A DNA stretch of 14,352 bases from Gammaproteobacteria bacterium (GTDB lineage Bacteria > Pseudomonadota > Gammaproteobacteria > Steroidobacterales > Steroidobacteraceae): NCBI GenBank assembly GCA_028293725.1, contig JAQGOE010000310.1:1-14352 (forward strand). Direction: 5' to 3'. Below, piece after piece: positions 7,964 through 14,352 of the stretch; within the stretch, counting starts at the first letter, position 1; each line of letters begins with the position of its first letter. A program made the position numbers and the translations under genes. The notes beneath the pieces were generated by a model that saw nothing but the letters and a program-made list of their open reading frames with translations, was not told the DNA's origin and did not search any database.

Positions 7964-7982
7964 CGGACCGGATCGAGGTCCG
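7964..7982. repeat. Inverted repeat upstream of the cytochrome gene
   Basis: CGGACC (7964-7969) and GGTCCG (7977-7982) are perfect arms around a 7-nt GGATCGA loop. One further T-A pair at 7963/7983 extends the stem to 7 bp. It lies in the 231-bp gap between the flavoprotein and cytochrome genes and could be the flavoprotein's terminator or an operator. No U-tract is seen. Confidence 0.4.
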
Positions 7983-7993
7983 AGGCGAGGCTC

Positions 7994-8015
7994 AGGTCAG
8001 AAGGTCAATCGACCT
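7994..8015. promoter_or_regulatory. Cluster of AGGTC half-sites upstream of the cytochrome gene
   Basis: Two direct copies of AGGTCA (7994-7999 and 8002-8007) are followed by an inverted GACCT (8011-8015). The last two form AGGTC-AATC-GACCT, a 5+5 bp palindrome. The spacing is compatible with a protein-binding site. It sits about 130-170 bp before the cytochrome start codon. Nothing else in this gap is recognisable; no RNA gene or ORF is supported there. Confidence 0.3.
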
Positions 8016-8096
8016 CACGCGCTGGCCGCAACACACAGCGCGGGGCGCGTTATTGACGGCACGCCGCGAATCGAGGATGGGGCAGTAGGTCTCTGG

Positions 8097-9632
8097 CTAC
8101 GATGAAGTGGTGGGTTTGATGTTCGCATTCAGTCTGAACAGATTTTTCGGATCATATTTGTTCTTCAGTTCCACCAGGCGCGGATAGTTTTCTCCATAGG
8201 TCGCGCGCAGGCGCTTCTCGTCGGCCGAAGGCTCGGTATTGACGTAGTAGCCATCCGTAAAGGACTCGAATACATCCCACAGGGCGCGCCCGGACTGCAG
8301 ATTCTGCCGGTCCTGCGAGCGATCCGTCCAGGCTCCGTCGATCAGCAGGTCATACTGCGCGCCGCGATTCCAGTAGGCCGTAGCCGCCGGTTTCACGCGC
8401 GCCACGGCGCCGCCCAACTGTCCGAATCCAACTTCATCGAGCCACGGCGGCGCGGTGCCGAAGTGTTGGATGGAGGTGTCGATCAGCTTGTCGGAGATGT
8501 CGTGCAGGAAGCCCGACTTCACGTAGACATTCAAACCCGGCGGCAGCGGCGCGGGACTGGCGCCACTCAACCCCATCTGCGCGGCGATGTAGGTTTTCGC
8601 GATGACATCGTCAAACAGCGGCTTGCCGAGCTTCTTCAGCGGCGCGAGCAGCCGCTCACCTTCGGTGAGAGAGCCGCAGTACACGACCTCGTAGGCGATG
8701 TACTGTCCGGCCGGAACGCCTGGAGCACTCCTCGTCAGCGATGCCGAGATCGTCATCTCGTCGGGTGCTGCCGCGCTGAATTCCCGCAGCGCCTGCAGAA
8801 CCGCGGTTGCCTGACTCATGGGATGCACCCTGTTGCCGGCCAACACCTTGGGTCCCAGCGGATGCAGCCGATACTCGAATTTCGTCACCACGCCGAAGTT
8901 GCCGCCGCCGCCGCGAATTCCCCAGAACAGGTCCGCATTCTCCTGCTCACTGGCGCGCAACAGCTTGCCGTCGGCGGTCACGATGTCGACGCTCAACAGA
9001 TTGTCACAGGACAGTCCAAACTTGCGTGCCAGGCGCCCCTGACCGCCACCCAGGGTAAGCCCGGCAATGCCGGTGTCCGAGGCGGTGCCGAGCGTCGTGG
9101 CGAGACCGAAAGCCTGGCTCTCCCGATCCAGTTCGCCCAACAGCACGCCCGACTGTGCTATGGCCGTCAGTCGGACTGGATCGATGAGAATTCCCTTCAT
9201 GGGGGACAAGTCGATCATCAAGCCGCCGTCGCAGGAAGACTGCCCCGAGAGGCTGTGCCCCCCGCTGTGCACAGCCGTCAGAAGATCGTGGGATCGCGCG
9301 AAATTGACGGCCTGGACAACATCGGCCGCGCCGGCGCAACGGGCGATGAGCGCCGGATGACGATCGAAAGCGCCATTCCAGAGACGCCGCGTCTCCTCGT
9401 AACCCTCATCCTGCGCAAGGAGCAGCCGGCCGCGCAAACTGGCGCGGAAGTCTTTGACGTCAGACAGTGACAGAGAGATCGGCTTGCCCGACAGACTGAT
9501 CGCGGCGATCTGACTCGGAATTCCCGCGGCGCTGCCGGCGTCGGCCCAGAGTCTCGCGGCAGGAAGCAGGGAGCCCGCCGCGGTCGCCGCCGCGAGTGCC
9601 GAGCCGATGAAACGTCTTCTGTCTGTGCTCAT
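8097..9632 (-). CDS. Tat-exported FAD-linked oxidase, berberine-bridge type
   Basis: This is a 511-residue flavoprotein of the FAD_binding_4 plus BBE architecture. The N-terminus carries a Tat motif (DRRRFIG, residues 4-10) and an Ala-rich hydrophobic region, so it should be folded in the cytoplasm and exported. The FAD domain shows HSGGHSLSG (122-130), where His126 is the expected covalent flavin attachment residue, and AGLTLGGGQGRLARKFGL (190-207). The place where bicovalent family members have Cys reads Thr-Ala-Ser (183-185), so a single histidyl link is predicted. The C-terminus YGENYPRLVELKNKYDPKNL is the BBE signature. Start ATG 9632 is preferred over the adjacent TTG because AGGGGA is 6 nt upstream. 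Substrates in this family include sugars, alcohols and alkaloid-like compounds; the substrate here is unknown. It is divergent from the SnoaL-like gene. Confidence 0.92.
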   Translation of the reverse strand: MSTDRRRFIGSALAAATAAGSLLPAARLWADAGSAAGIPSQIAAISLSGKPISLSLSDVKDFRASLRGRLLLAQDEGYEETRRLWNGAFDRHPALIARCAGAADVVQAVNFARSHDLLTAVHSGGHSLSGQSSCDGGLMIDLSPMKGILIDPVRLTAIAQSGVLLGELDRESQAFGLATTLGTASDTGIAGLTLGGGQGRLARKFGLSCDNLLSVDIVTADGKLLRASEQENADLFWGIRGGGGNFGVVTKFEYRLHPLGPKVLAGNRVHPMSQATAVLQALREFSAAAPDEMTISASLTRSAPGVPAGQYIAYEVVYCGSLTEGERLLAPLKKLGKPLFDDVIAKTYIAAQMGLSGASPAPLPPGLNVYVKSGFLHDISDKLIDTSIQHFGTAPPWLDEVGFGQLGGAVARVKPAATAYWNRGAQYDLLIDGAWTDRSQDRQNLQSGRALWDVFESFTDGYYVNTEPSADEKRLRATYGENYPRLVELKNKYDPKNLFRLNANIKPTTSS

Positions 9633-9656
9633 CAACTGTCCCCTGCTTAAATTTCT

Positions 9657-9674
9657 TATACTCAGTCGAATATA
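9657..9674. promoter_or_regulatory. Palindrome in the divergent promoter region
   Basis: TATACTC (9657-9663) and GAATATA (9668-9674) form an inverted repeat matching at 6 of 7 positions around a 4-nt AGTC spacer. It sits in the middle of the 61-bp AT-rich gap between the flavoprotein and the SnoaL-like gene. TATACT could also be a -10 element for the rightward gene, and TTGATA (minus strand, 9679-9674) a -35 for the leftward one. A regulator bound here could control both genes. Confidence 0.4.
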
Positions 9675-9693
9675 TCAACCGCCGGAGAATATT

Positions 9694-10224
9694 GTGGCAC
9701 TGAGAACGAGCCTCGTTAGCTGCTGGATCGCGTTGGCGTACATCGGCCTGAGCCAAGCTCAGGTCCCTCCCACGGCGGCGCCGGACCAGGCCGCGCTGCT
9801 GAAGAGCGCGGATCCCAAGCTCGCCGCGAACAAGAAGCTCGTATTCGACATGTGGCGCGCCATCATTCAAGGCGCCCACACAGAGCTGGCGCCCAAGTAC
9901 TTCACCGAAGGCTATATCCAGCACAATCCGAACGTCGCCACGGGCCGGGACGCGATGGTGACCTACATGAAGTCGACGCGGCCGGTGCGCCCGATCGAGC
10001 CGACCATCACCTTTCCGGTGATCGCCATCATGGCTGAAGGCGACCTCGTGATGGTGGCCACGGTGAGTTTCTCCCCCGACCCGGAAGCACCAGACCACAA
10101 GTACGCGGGGACGCACTTCGATATGTTCAGGATCGAGAACGGCAAGATCGCCGAGCATTGGGACAGTGTGGCGAAGAGCGCGGCGGCGCTGCACTTTAAT
10201 CCGAATACGCAGAATAAACCCTGA
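9694..10224 (+). CDS. Secreted SnoaL-like (NTF2-fold) protein
   Basis: This 176-residue protein starts at GTG 9694, with GGAG 6 nt upstream. The upstream ATG at 9607 lies inside the divergent gene and would put 29 odd residues ahead of the signal peptide. Residues 1-22 form a Sec signal (SLVSCWIALAYIGLSQA, cleavage before QVPP). The mature part matches predicted SnoaL-like aldol-condensation proteins (COG4922 type): NKKLVFDMWRAIIQG, YIQHNPNVATGRDAM and HFDMFRIENGKIAEHWD. The His-Asn and terminal Glu-His-Trp-Asp residues are those conserved in that group. Catalysis has not been shown for most members. Its divergence from an exported flavoprotein suggests they act on the same periplasmic compound. 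Confidence 0.86.
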   Translation: MALRTSLVSCWIALAYIGLSQAQVPPTAAPDQAALLKSADPKLAANKKLVFDMWRAIIQGAHTELAPKYFTEGYIQHNPNVATGRDAMVTYMKSTRPVRPIEPTITFPVIAIMAEGDLVMVATVSFSPDPEAPDHKYAGTHFDMFRIENGKIAEHWDSVAKSAAALHFNPNTQNKP

Positions 10225-10468
10225 CGGGCAGCGCGGTTGCGCCTGCGCCGATGTGATGCGGCCGAGTCGCCCCTGACCGTTTCGGGCTAATCGAATCAAG
10301 GGGTTGAGCGCATTGCGGGGAGCGCGCCTTCCCTGCACCCCGGTGAGGCAAATTCCGGGGCCGTGCCGCTGCGCGCATATCCTTCGGGCCCCTTGTGATG
10401 CATGCCCGGCCAAAAAACGCGTTGCAGCGTTACAGTCGGCTCAACGTGCACTGCGGGGTGATTGGCCG
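10225..10468 (+). other. Untranslated gap before the HD-GYP gene
   Basis: No supported gene lies in these 244 bases. Visible structure is a GGGGCC (10357-10362) and GGCCCC (10387-10392) pairing with a 24-nt loop, and a small AACGC-GTTGCA-GCGTT palindrome (10416-10431). I looked for a c-di-GMP riboswitch because the next gene degrades c-di-GMP, but I do not see the conserved GEMM core. The in-frame extension of the HD-GYP gene through this region has no family resemblance. Confidence 0.3.
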
Positions 10469-11695
10469 GTGTTGAAGAAAGTCGCTGTGAATCAGCTCAC
10501 AGTAGGAATGTTCGTCCATGGATTCGAGGAGAACTGGCTCAAACATCCCTTCTGGCGCAGCCGCTTCCTGATCGAAAATTCCACGACGCTGCGTGAGGTC
10601 CAGGACAGTGGTATCAAGCACTGCCTGATCGATGTCACGAGGGGCCAGGATCTGCCGGCGGACAAGCCGCGGGAATCCGCGGCGCCCTCGGCGTCAAATG
10701 TTGAGCGACTGCCGACTCCAAAACGCGAGCGCGTACCTCTCACGCAAGAATTGCAAGAAGCCGCGCGCCTGCGCGCACGGTCAGGCGAGGCGATGCGCCG
10801 CCTGTTCAGCGATGTGCGCCTCGGCAATGCTATCGAGCCCGCCGTGTGCGCGCCCCTCGTCGACGAGGTCATGGAATCGATCAATCGCCACCCGGACGCC
10901 CTGCTGAGCCTGGCGCGGCTCAAGACTGCTGACGAATACACGTACATGCATTCTGTGGCGGTATGCGCGTTGATGGTGTCACTCGGGCGCCAGTTGGGTT
11001 TGAATGACGATCAGTGCCGCGAAGCTGGCATGGCAGGGATGCTGCACGATCTGGGCAAGGCAGCCATGCCCCAGGACATCTTGAACAAACCCGGCAAGCT
11101 GACACCCGAAGAGTTCGACATCATCAAACAGCACGCCATGCGCGGCTACGAGATGCTGCTCGAAGGCGCGAATGTCAGCGAAGGTGTGTTGGATGTCTGT
11201 CGCCACCATCACGAGCGCTGGGACGGAACGGGCTACCCGGACGGACTGGCGGGAGAGAAGATCTCGCTGCTGGCGCGGATGGGAGCGGTCTGCGACGTCT
11301 ATGACGCGGTGACCTCCGATCGCCCCTACAAAGCGGGCTGGGATCCGGCGCACTCCCTATCCCAGATGGCCACCTGGAAGGGCCACTTCGACACGACAGT
11401 CTTCCAGTCATTCGTCAAAAGCGTGGGGATCTATCCAACCGGCTCGCTGGTAAAGATGCGCTCCGGACGCCTCGCCGTGGTGCTCGAGCAGAACGCGTCC
11501 GCTTTGACCAAGCCGCGAGTGAAGATCTTCTTCTCCACCAAGGCCGGGCTCCCCCTGGAACCGCAGATCCTCGACCTGGCCGCGTCCCACGTGACGGACA
11601 ACATCGAGTCGCGCGAGTCGCCTGAGAACTGGAATTTTCCGTATCTGACCGATTTGTGGGATGGGGCCTCGGCACTGAAGCAGGCGCGCGGGTAA
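10469..11695 (+). CDS. HD-GYP cyclic-di-GMP phosphodiesterase with DUF3391
   Basis: This 408-residue cytoplasmic signalling enzyme is predicted to hydrolyse c-di-GMP to pGpG/GMP. The N-terminal DUF3391 domain begins LKKVAVNQLTVGMFVHG and continues with HPFWRSRFLIEN. The HD-GYP domain follows: His161, the HDLGK motif (193-197) and HHHERWDGTGYP (246-257), then RMGAVCDVYDAVTSDRPYK. The catalytic and GYP residues are intact, so an active enzyme is expected. The start is placed at GTG 10469, with GGGG about 8-10 nt upstream, because the family starts at this point. The frame stays open 165 nt further upstream but encodes an unrelated Cys/Arg-rich stretch. It stands alone, with no diguanylate cyclase nearby. 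It probably tunes motility or biofilm formation globally. Confidence 0.92.
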   Translation: MLKKVAVNQLTVGMFVHGFEENWLKHPFWRSRFLIENSTTLREVQDSGIKHCLIDVTRGQDLPADKPRESAAPSASNVERLPTPKRERVPLTQELQEAARLRARSGEAMRRLFSDVRLGNAIEPAVCAPLVDEVMESINRHPDALLSLARLKTADEYTYMHSVAVCALMVSLGRQLGLNDDQCREAGMAGMLHDLGKAAMPQDILNKPGKLTPEEFDIIKQHAMRGYEMLLEGANVSEGVLDVCRHHHERWDGTGYPDGLAGEKISLLARMGAVCDVYDAVTSDRPYKAGWDPAHSLSQMATWKGHFDTTVFQSFVKSVGIYPTGSLVKMRSGRLAVVLEQNASALTKPRVKIFFSTKAGLPLEPQILDLAASHVTDNIESRESPENWNFPYLTDLWDGASALKQARG

Positions 11696-11697
11696 GC

Positions 11698-11737
11698 AGC
11701 GGGCAACCAGAGCGCCGCATTTCGGAAGCTGCCCGCT
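11698..11737. terminator. Long-loop hairpin between convergent HD-GYP and vapC genes
   Basis: AGCGGGCA (11698-11705) pairs perfectly with TGCCCGCT (11730-11737) across a 24-nt loop. It fills the gap between the convergent genes and overlaps the toxin stop codon. It may act as a bidirectional terminator, but no U-tract is visible. Confidence 0.4.
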
Positions 11738-12119
11738 ATTGCAAGCGCACCGCGCCATCTACCTTGGCAAGATTTCGATCGAACGAGCCTAGGGGTAAAT
11801 GACCCGCTTTGCGGGCGATCTCCAGCACCAGGTAATCCGAAAAGCCCAGTCCGGGGCGTTGCCTGAAGTGCTCAAGAGCGCACGACACGACATCCGGATC
11901 CTCCAATGTCAGATGTTCGTGATTGAGCAACATCTCTATCGCGGCCGCAATTTGCTCGGGCGTGCGCTCATATACTGCATCGAGTACCCAGATCGTCTCC
12001 GCGAGCACTAACTGGGAGACCCACGCTCCGCTCGCCACAAATTTCTCGGCCACGCGGGCTTGTTCAGGATCATCGCGCACGACGAGCCGTACCACCACGT
12101 TGGTATCAATCGCGCGCAT
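11736..12119 (-). CDS. vapC: PIN-domain toxin, VapC type
   Basis: This is a 127-residue PIN-domain ribonuclease, the usual toxin length. The acidic residues expected to bind Mg2+ are present: Asp5 in the N-terminal AIDTNVVVR, Glu41 in LAETIWVL, Asp95 in FSDYLVLEIA and Asp114 in LGSFDRNLAKVDG. It starts at ATG 12119 and overlaps the end of the antitoxin gene by 14 nt, which implies translational coupling; there is no strong ribosome binding site of its own. VapC toxins cut specific tRNAs, rRNA or mRNA when freed from the antitoxin. The target here is unknown. All catalytic residues are intact, so it is probably functional. Confidence 0.9.
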   Translation of the reverse strand: MRAIDTNVVVRLVVRDDPEQARVAEKFVASGAWVSQLVLAETIWVLDAVYERTPEQIAAAIEMLLNHEHLTLEDPDVVSCALEHFRQRPGLGFSDYLVLEIARKAGHLPLGSFDRNLAKVDGAVRLQ

Positions 12120-12366
12120 GCCGCTTACGGATATATTTTCGGATCCCGACCTTCACGTCCACAGACTTCTGCCTGAGCTCCTTCTCTGGAAAGATCGCCT
12201 GGTGAATTTGCTCGGATGAGTATCGCCCTGCCCGGCGCACAACGACCTGGTCGCCCTGCTCATCCCATTCGAGAACCGAACCGGGACCCACGCCAAGCTT
12301 CTTGCGAACCTCGACGGGCACGGAGATCTGACCCTGAGCGGTCACCTTGGATTGGGCAATAACCAT
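12106..12366 (-). CDS. vapB: AbrB/SpoVT-family antitoxin, VapB type
   Basis: This 86-residue protein starts at ATG 12366; a reading from 12402 adds 12 residues that do not fit the family. The N-terminal AbrB swapped-hairpin DNA-binding domain (about 1-45) reads SKVTAQGQISVPVEVRKKLG, then GPGSVLEW. The basic C-terminal tail (about 50-86) would wrap the toxin. It should neutralise the adjacent PIN toxin and repress their common promoter. No ribosome binding site precedes the ATG, and a -10-like TAATGT ends 7 nt before it, so the transcript may be leaderless. The palindrome just upstream is its likely operator. Confidence 0.88.
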   Translation of the reverse strand: MVIAQSKVTAQGQISVPVEVRKKLGVGPGSVLEWDEQGDQVVVRRAGRYSSEQIHQAIFPEKELRQKSVDVKVGIRKYIRKRHARD

Positions 12367-12373
12367 GCGCACT

Positions 12374-12402
12374 ACATTACCACGGTAATGCATCGCCCGC
12401 AA
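12374..12402 (-). promoter_or_regulatory. Candidate vapBC promoter
   Basis: Reading leftwards, TTGCGG (12402-12397) and TAATGT (12379-12374) are separated by 17 bp. Both are modest matches to sigma-70 hexamers (3 of 6 each). The -10 lies 7 nt before the antitoxin ATG, and the operator palindrome covers the spacer and the -10, as expected for repression. Confidence 0.4.
12375..12390. promoter_or_regulatory. Probable VapB operator palindrome
   Basis: CATTACC (12375-12381) and GGTAATG (12384-12390) are perfect 7-bp arms around a 2-nt centre. The palindrome is directly upstream of the antitoxin gene, the usual place for the autoregulatory binding site of AbrB-type antitoxins. Confidence 0.62.
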
Positions 12403-12458
12403 TCGCTCGTCTATGCAATACTAATCAATCTCTTGCGCCACTATTTCATGAGCGGAAA

Positions 12459-13160
12459 TTGCGAAACTCCTGCCAGCCCTCGCCTGAGACTACGCCGCCC
12501 ACTACTGCGGGCGACGGGGCGTTTGCCGCCTTCCTGTTCGACATGGACGGGACACTGGTCGACAGCATCGCGTCGGCCAACCGCGTCTGGCGCCGTTGGG
12601 CGGCTTCGCACGGACTCGATCCCGAAATCGTACTTCGGACGATGCATGGAGTGCGGGCTGTTGAGACGGTTCGCCGACTGAACGTGCCGGGCATGGACCC
12701 CGAGCATGAGGCCCACATCCTGACGCTGGCCGAGATCGATGATGTCGAGGGCATCGTGGCAATCAAGGGAGCGAAGGCCTTTTTGCACTCCCTGCCGCCG
12801 GAGCGTTGGGCGATCGTGACCTCTGCGCCTCGGGTGCTGGCCATTCGGCGGCTCGACGCGGCTGGACTTCCCAGACCGCGAGTCCTGATCACGGCTGACG
12901 ATGTCGCACACGGAAAACCGGCTCCTGACTGCTTTCTACTGGCCGCCCAATCACTGGGCGTTGCGGCCACGGATTGCCTGGTGTGGGAGGACGCGCCGGC
13001 CGGTATAAGGGCTGCCGAGGCAGCCGGCGCGGCAGTGATGGTCGTCAGTGCGTCGCATGCCCATCCGATTCCGACGAGCCACTCTGTGATCACCGACTAT
13101 GACGGTGTAAAAACCGTTCTCGATGAGTCCGGCCTGCTCCGCCTCCAATCTCTTTCTTGA
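12459..13160 (+). CDS. HAD-family sugar-phosphatase-like hydrolase
   Basis: This is a 233-residue HAD subfamily IA phosphatase. All four motifs are present: FDMDGTLVDS (Asp28 nucleophile, Asp30), VTSAP (Thr121/Ser122), HGKPAPDCF (Lys153) and WEDAPAGIRAAEAAG (Glu177/Asp178). The motif text is close to the 2-deoxyglucose-6-phosphatase/glycerol-3-phosphatase group and to E. coli YfbT-like sugar phosphatases, so a small phosphorylated sugar or polyol is the likely substrate. The start is uncertain: TTG 12459 has only a weak GAGCGG upstream, and the first 20 residues are not conserved in the family. The gene is divergent from vapBC and runs into the next gene after 17 nt, so the two probably form an operon. 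Confidence 0.87.
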   Translation: MRNSCQPSPETTPPTTAGDGAFAAFLFDMDGTLVDSIASANRVWRRWAASHGLDPEIVLRTMHGVRAVETVRRLNVPGMDPEHEAHILTLAEIDDVEGIVAIKGAKAFLHSLPPERWAIVTSAPRVLAIRRLDAAGLPRPRVLITADDVAHGKPAPDCFLLAAQSLGVAATDCLVWEDAPAGIRAAEAAGAAVMVVSASHAHPIPTSHSVITDYDGVKTVLDESGLLRLQSLS

Positions 13161-13177
13161 GCGCTTACGGAGACCTC

Positions 13178-14059
13178 ATGAAAGTCGCGTTCATCGGTGT
13201 AGGAAATATGGGAATGCCCATGGCCGCGAACCTCGTCCGGGCCGGACACGAGGTGAGCGTGTACGACACCGACATCGCCAAGGCATCCAATGTTGCGGCA
13301 CAGATCGGTGCTAGCGTACTGAGTCGGATGAATGACATCGCCACCGCGGAGATCGTGGTGACGATGCTGCCAGACGGCCGAGTCGTGCGCACCGTCCTTC
13401 TCGGCGAAGCCGGCGTGGCCTCCTTCGCCCGACCCGGGACAATCGTGATCGACATGAGCTCGAGTCAGCCATTGATTACCCGTGAGACGGGTCAAGCACT
13501 GGTGACCAAGGGAATTACCCTAATTGACGCACCCGTGTCCGGCGGAGTGGCGCGGGCCATAAAGGGAACCCTGACCATCATGATCGGAGGCGACGATGCG
13601 GCGGTCATCGAAAAGGCAAAGACCCTGCTGTCCTGCCTGGGCACCACTTTTTTCGAGGTCGGAAAACTCGGCTCCGGGCACGCCGCCAAGGCACTCAACA
13701 ACGTGGTCGCCGCGACCAATTACGCAGTGTTGGCCGAGACGCTGCTCGTTGCCAAAAACTATGGCATCGACTCCGGGACGCTGGTGGATATCATCAGCAC
13801 CTCCACCGGCCAGTCCTTCATCTCGAGTGTGGTCATGAAGCAATTCGTGGTCCCCGCAACCTATAACTCGGGTTTCAAGCTCGGCCTGTTGTCAAAGGAT
13901 GTCACGATTGCCGCGGAGCTGAGCACCGAGCTCGGCTGCGTTTCCCCGTTCATACAAATGGCAAAGGAGCGTTGGGATGCGGCACGCGATGTCCTGGGAG
14001 CCGACGCCGATCACTCCAAAGCGATCCTGGCATGGTGGCAGGATCGAGAGCACCGGTGA
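13178..14059 (+). CDS. 3-hydroxyisobutyrate dehydrogenase-family oxidoreductase
   Basis: This is a 293-residue NAD(P)-dependent beta-hydroxyacid dehydrogenase. It starts at ATG 13178, with GGAG 5 nt upstream; a slightly longer reading from 13157 lacks this site. The cofactor motif GVGNMGMPMAANL is at 7-19. The substrate-binding motif DAPVSGG is at 117-123. The catalytic Lys171 and Asn175 lie in GHAAKALNN, at the residue numbers usual for the family. The C-terminal helical domain (NAD_binding_11 type) includes GFKLGLLSKDVTIA. Members reduce or oxidise 3-hydroxyisobutyrate, tartronate semialdehyde, succinic semialdehyde and related compounds; the substrate cannot be fixed here. Co-transcription with the upstream phosphatase is likely, hinting at linked sugar-acid metabolism (inference). 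Confidence 0.9.
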   Translation: MKVAFIGVGNMGMPMAANLVRAGHEVSVYDTDIAKASNVAAQIGASVLSRMNDIATAEIVVTMLPDGRVVRTVLLGEAGVASFARPGTIVIDMSSSQPLITRETGQALVTKGITLIDAPVSGGVARAIKGTLTIMIGGDDAAVIEKAKTLLSCLGTTFFEVGKLGSGHAAKALNNVVAATNYAVLAETLLVAKNYGIDSGTLVDIISTSTGQSFISSVVMKQFVVPATYNSGFKLGLLSKDVTIAAELSTELGCVSPFIQMAKERWDAARDVLGADADHSKAILAWWQDREHR

Positions 14060-14066
14060 GCGACCC

Positions 14067-14352
14067 TTACCGCGGTAGAAACTCTCTCAAGTCCTTGAGC
14101 GAGTCGCGGATCATCTGGAATGCCTCGTTACCATCGTAACGAATAGAGGACTCGTAACGGACATAGGGATGTCGTGAATCCCGCGGCGCCGACAACCAGT
14201 TGAAGGACCCGACGACGAGCCAGGAACCGGGAGCGGGGATCACCCGCCGGATCGATATTGCGCGCGAATTATCGTTAGGAGAACCATCAAACAGCGAGCG
14301 TCATCTGCTCGTGCTCGAGCGCGCCCAGAATCGTCTCCACGATTTTCGTTTC
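14067..14352 (-). pseudogene. 3' end of a possible phospholipase-D-like gene, apparently frameshifted
   Basis: A gene enters from the right edge on the minus strand. From 14352 one frame reads 21 residues (ETKIVETILGALEHEQMTLAV) to a TGA at 14289-14287. The frame one base over is open from 14300 to a TAA at 14069-14067. It gives 77 protein-like residues, including SWLVVGSFNWLS, HPYVRYESSIRY and AFQMIRDSLKDLREFLPR. GSFNWLS resembles the segment after the HxKxxxxD motif of phospholipase-D-like proteins. The second frame has no ATG, so it looks like the continuation of the first after a one-base shift. If this is a PLD domain, the triad positions read Ile, Arg and Pro instead of His, Lys and Asp. 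It converges with the dehydrogenase gene (7-nt gap). A separate short gene with a GTG or CTG start is the alternative. Confidence 0.4.

Noticed and set aside
8463..9470. 335-codon open frame on the plus strand, antisense to the flavoprotein
   Set aside because: It is a high-GC shadow of the flavoprotein gene. Its product has no recognisable motif, and the sense strand carries a full family signature.
9721..9726. Possible lipobox (LVSC) in the SnoaL-like signal peptide
   Set aside because: The Cys is only residue 10, with too short a hydrophobic stretch before it. A signal peptidase I site after SQA fits better.
9460..10413. 317-codon open frame on the minus strand across the SnoaL-like gene
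   Set aside because: The product is Arg/His-rich and featureless. It covers a clear secreted SnoaL-like gene and the promoter gap.
10304..10468. N-terminal extension of the HD-GYP protein
   Set aside because: The first 55 residues of the longest reading are Cys/Arg/Pro-rich and unlike any DUF3391 protein. The family start matches GTG 10469.
10225..10468. Possible c-di-GMP riboswitch before the HD-GYP gene
   Set aside because: Only weak long-loop pairings are seen. The conserved GEMM core and tetraloop/receptor elements are not present.

Overview
The window is GC-rich, densely coded bacterial chromosome. It uses GTG and TTG starts freely and has clear GGAG/GAGG ribosome binding sites. The gene families point to a free-living Gram-negative proteobacterium: Tat-exported enzymes, a membrane-anchored diheme cytochrome c, a DUF3391 HD-GYP phosphodiesterase and a TPR-sulfotransferase. 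My guess is a gammaproteobacterium of the Steroidobacter/Nevskia/Xanthomonad type. That placement is inference from gene content; there is no rRNA or other marker here.

Layout. (1) 1-183: downstream flank of the first gene, with a strong hairpin and a possible 38-residue mini-ORF broken by an amber codon. (2) 184-2469 (-): Tat-exported phosphocholine-type phospholipase C, divergent across 49 bp from a TPR-sulfotransferase (2519-4564, +). (3) 4582-5385 (-): short-chain dehydrogenase, divergent from a MerR/GyrI-type regulator (5516-6340, +). The regulator's promoter has the exact 19-bp spacer of MerR promoters and places its start codon at about +1. (4) 6378-10224: a run of exported proteins, namely a DUF4440/NTF2-like protein, a two-heme membrane-anchored cytochrome c, a Tat-exported berberine-bridge-type flavoprotein oxidase (all -), and a divergent secreted SnoaL-like protein (+). 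(5) 10469-11695 (+): HD-GYP c-di-GMP phosphodiesterase. (6) 11736-12366 (-): VapBC-type toxin-antitoxin pair with a 7+7 bp palindrome on its probable promoter. (7) 12459-14059 (+): HAD sugar-phosphatase-like protein followed after 17 nt by a 3-hydroxyisobutyrate dehydrogenase-family enzyme. (8) 14067-14352 (-): the 3' end of a gene entering from the right edge, resembling a phospholipase-D-like C-terminus and apparently frameshifted.

How the genes may work together. The strongest functional cluster is 6378-10224, where a flavin oxidase/dehydrogenase, a cytochrome and two NTF2-fold proteins are all predicted to be periplasmic. A periplasmic oxidation of a small organic substrate with electrons passed to the cytochrome is plausible but unproven. 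The SDR-MerR pair looks like a self-contained stress or metabolite-responsive unit. The rest is ordinary chromosomal content. I found no CRISPR array, insertion sequence, tRNA or rRNA, and no gene-free stretch longer than 300 bases. I did not find a clearly new multi-gene system; the second-look items are regulatory sites, a damaged gene and the redox cluster.
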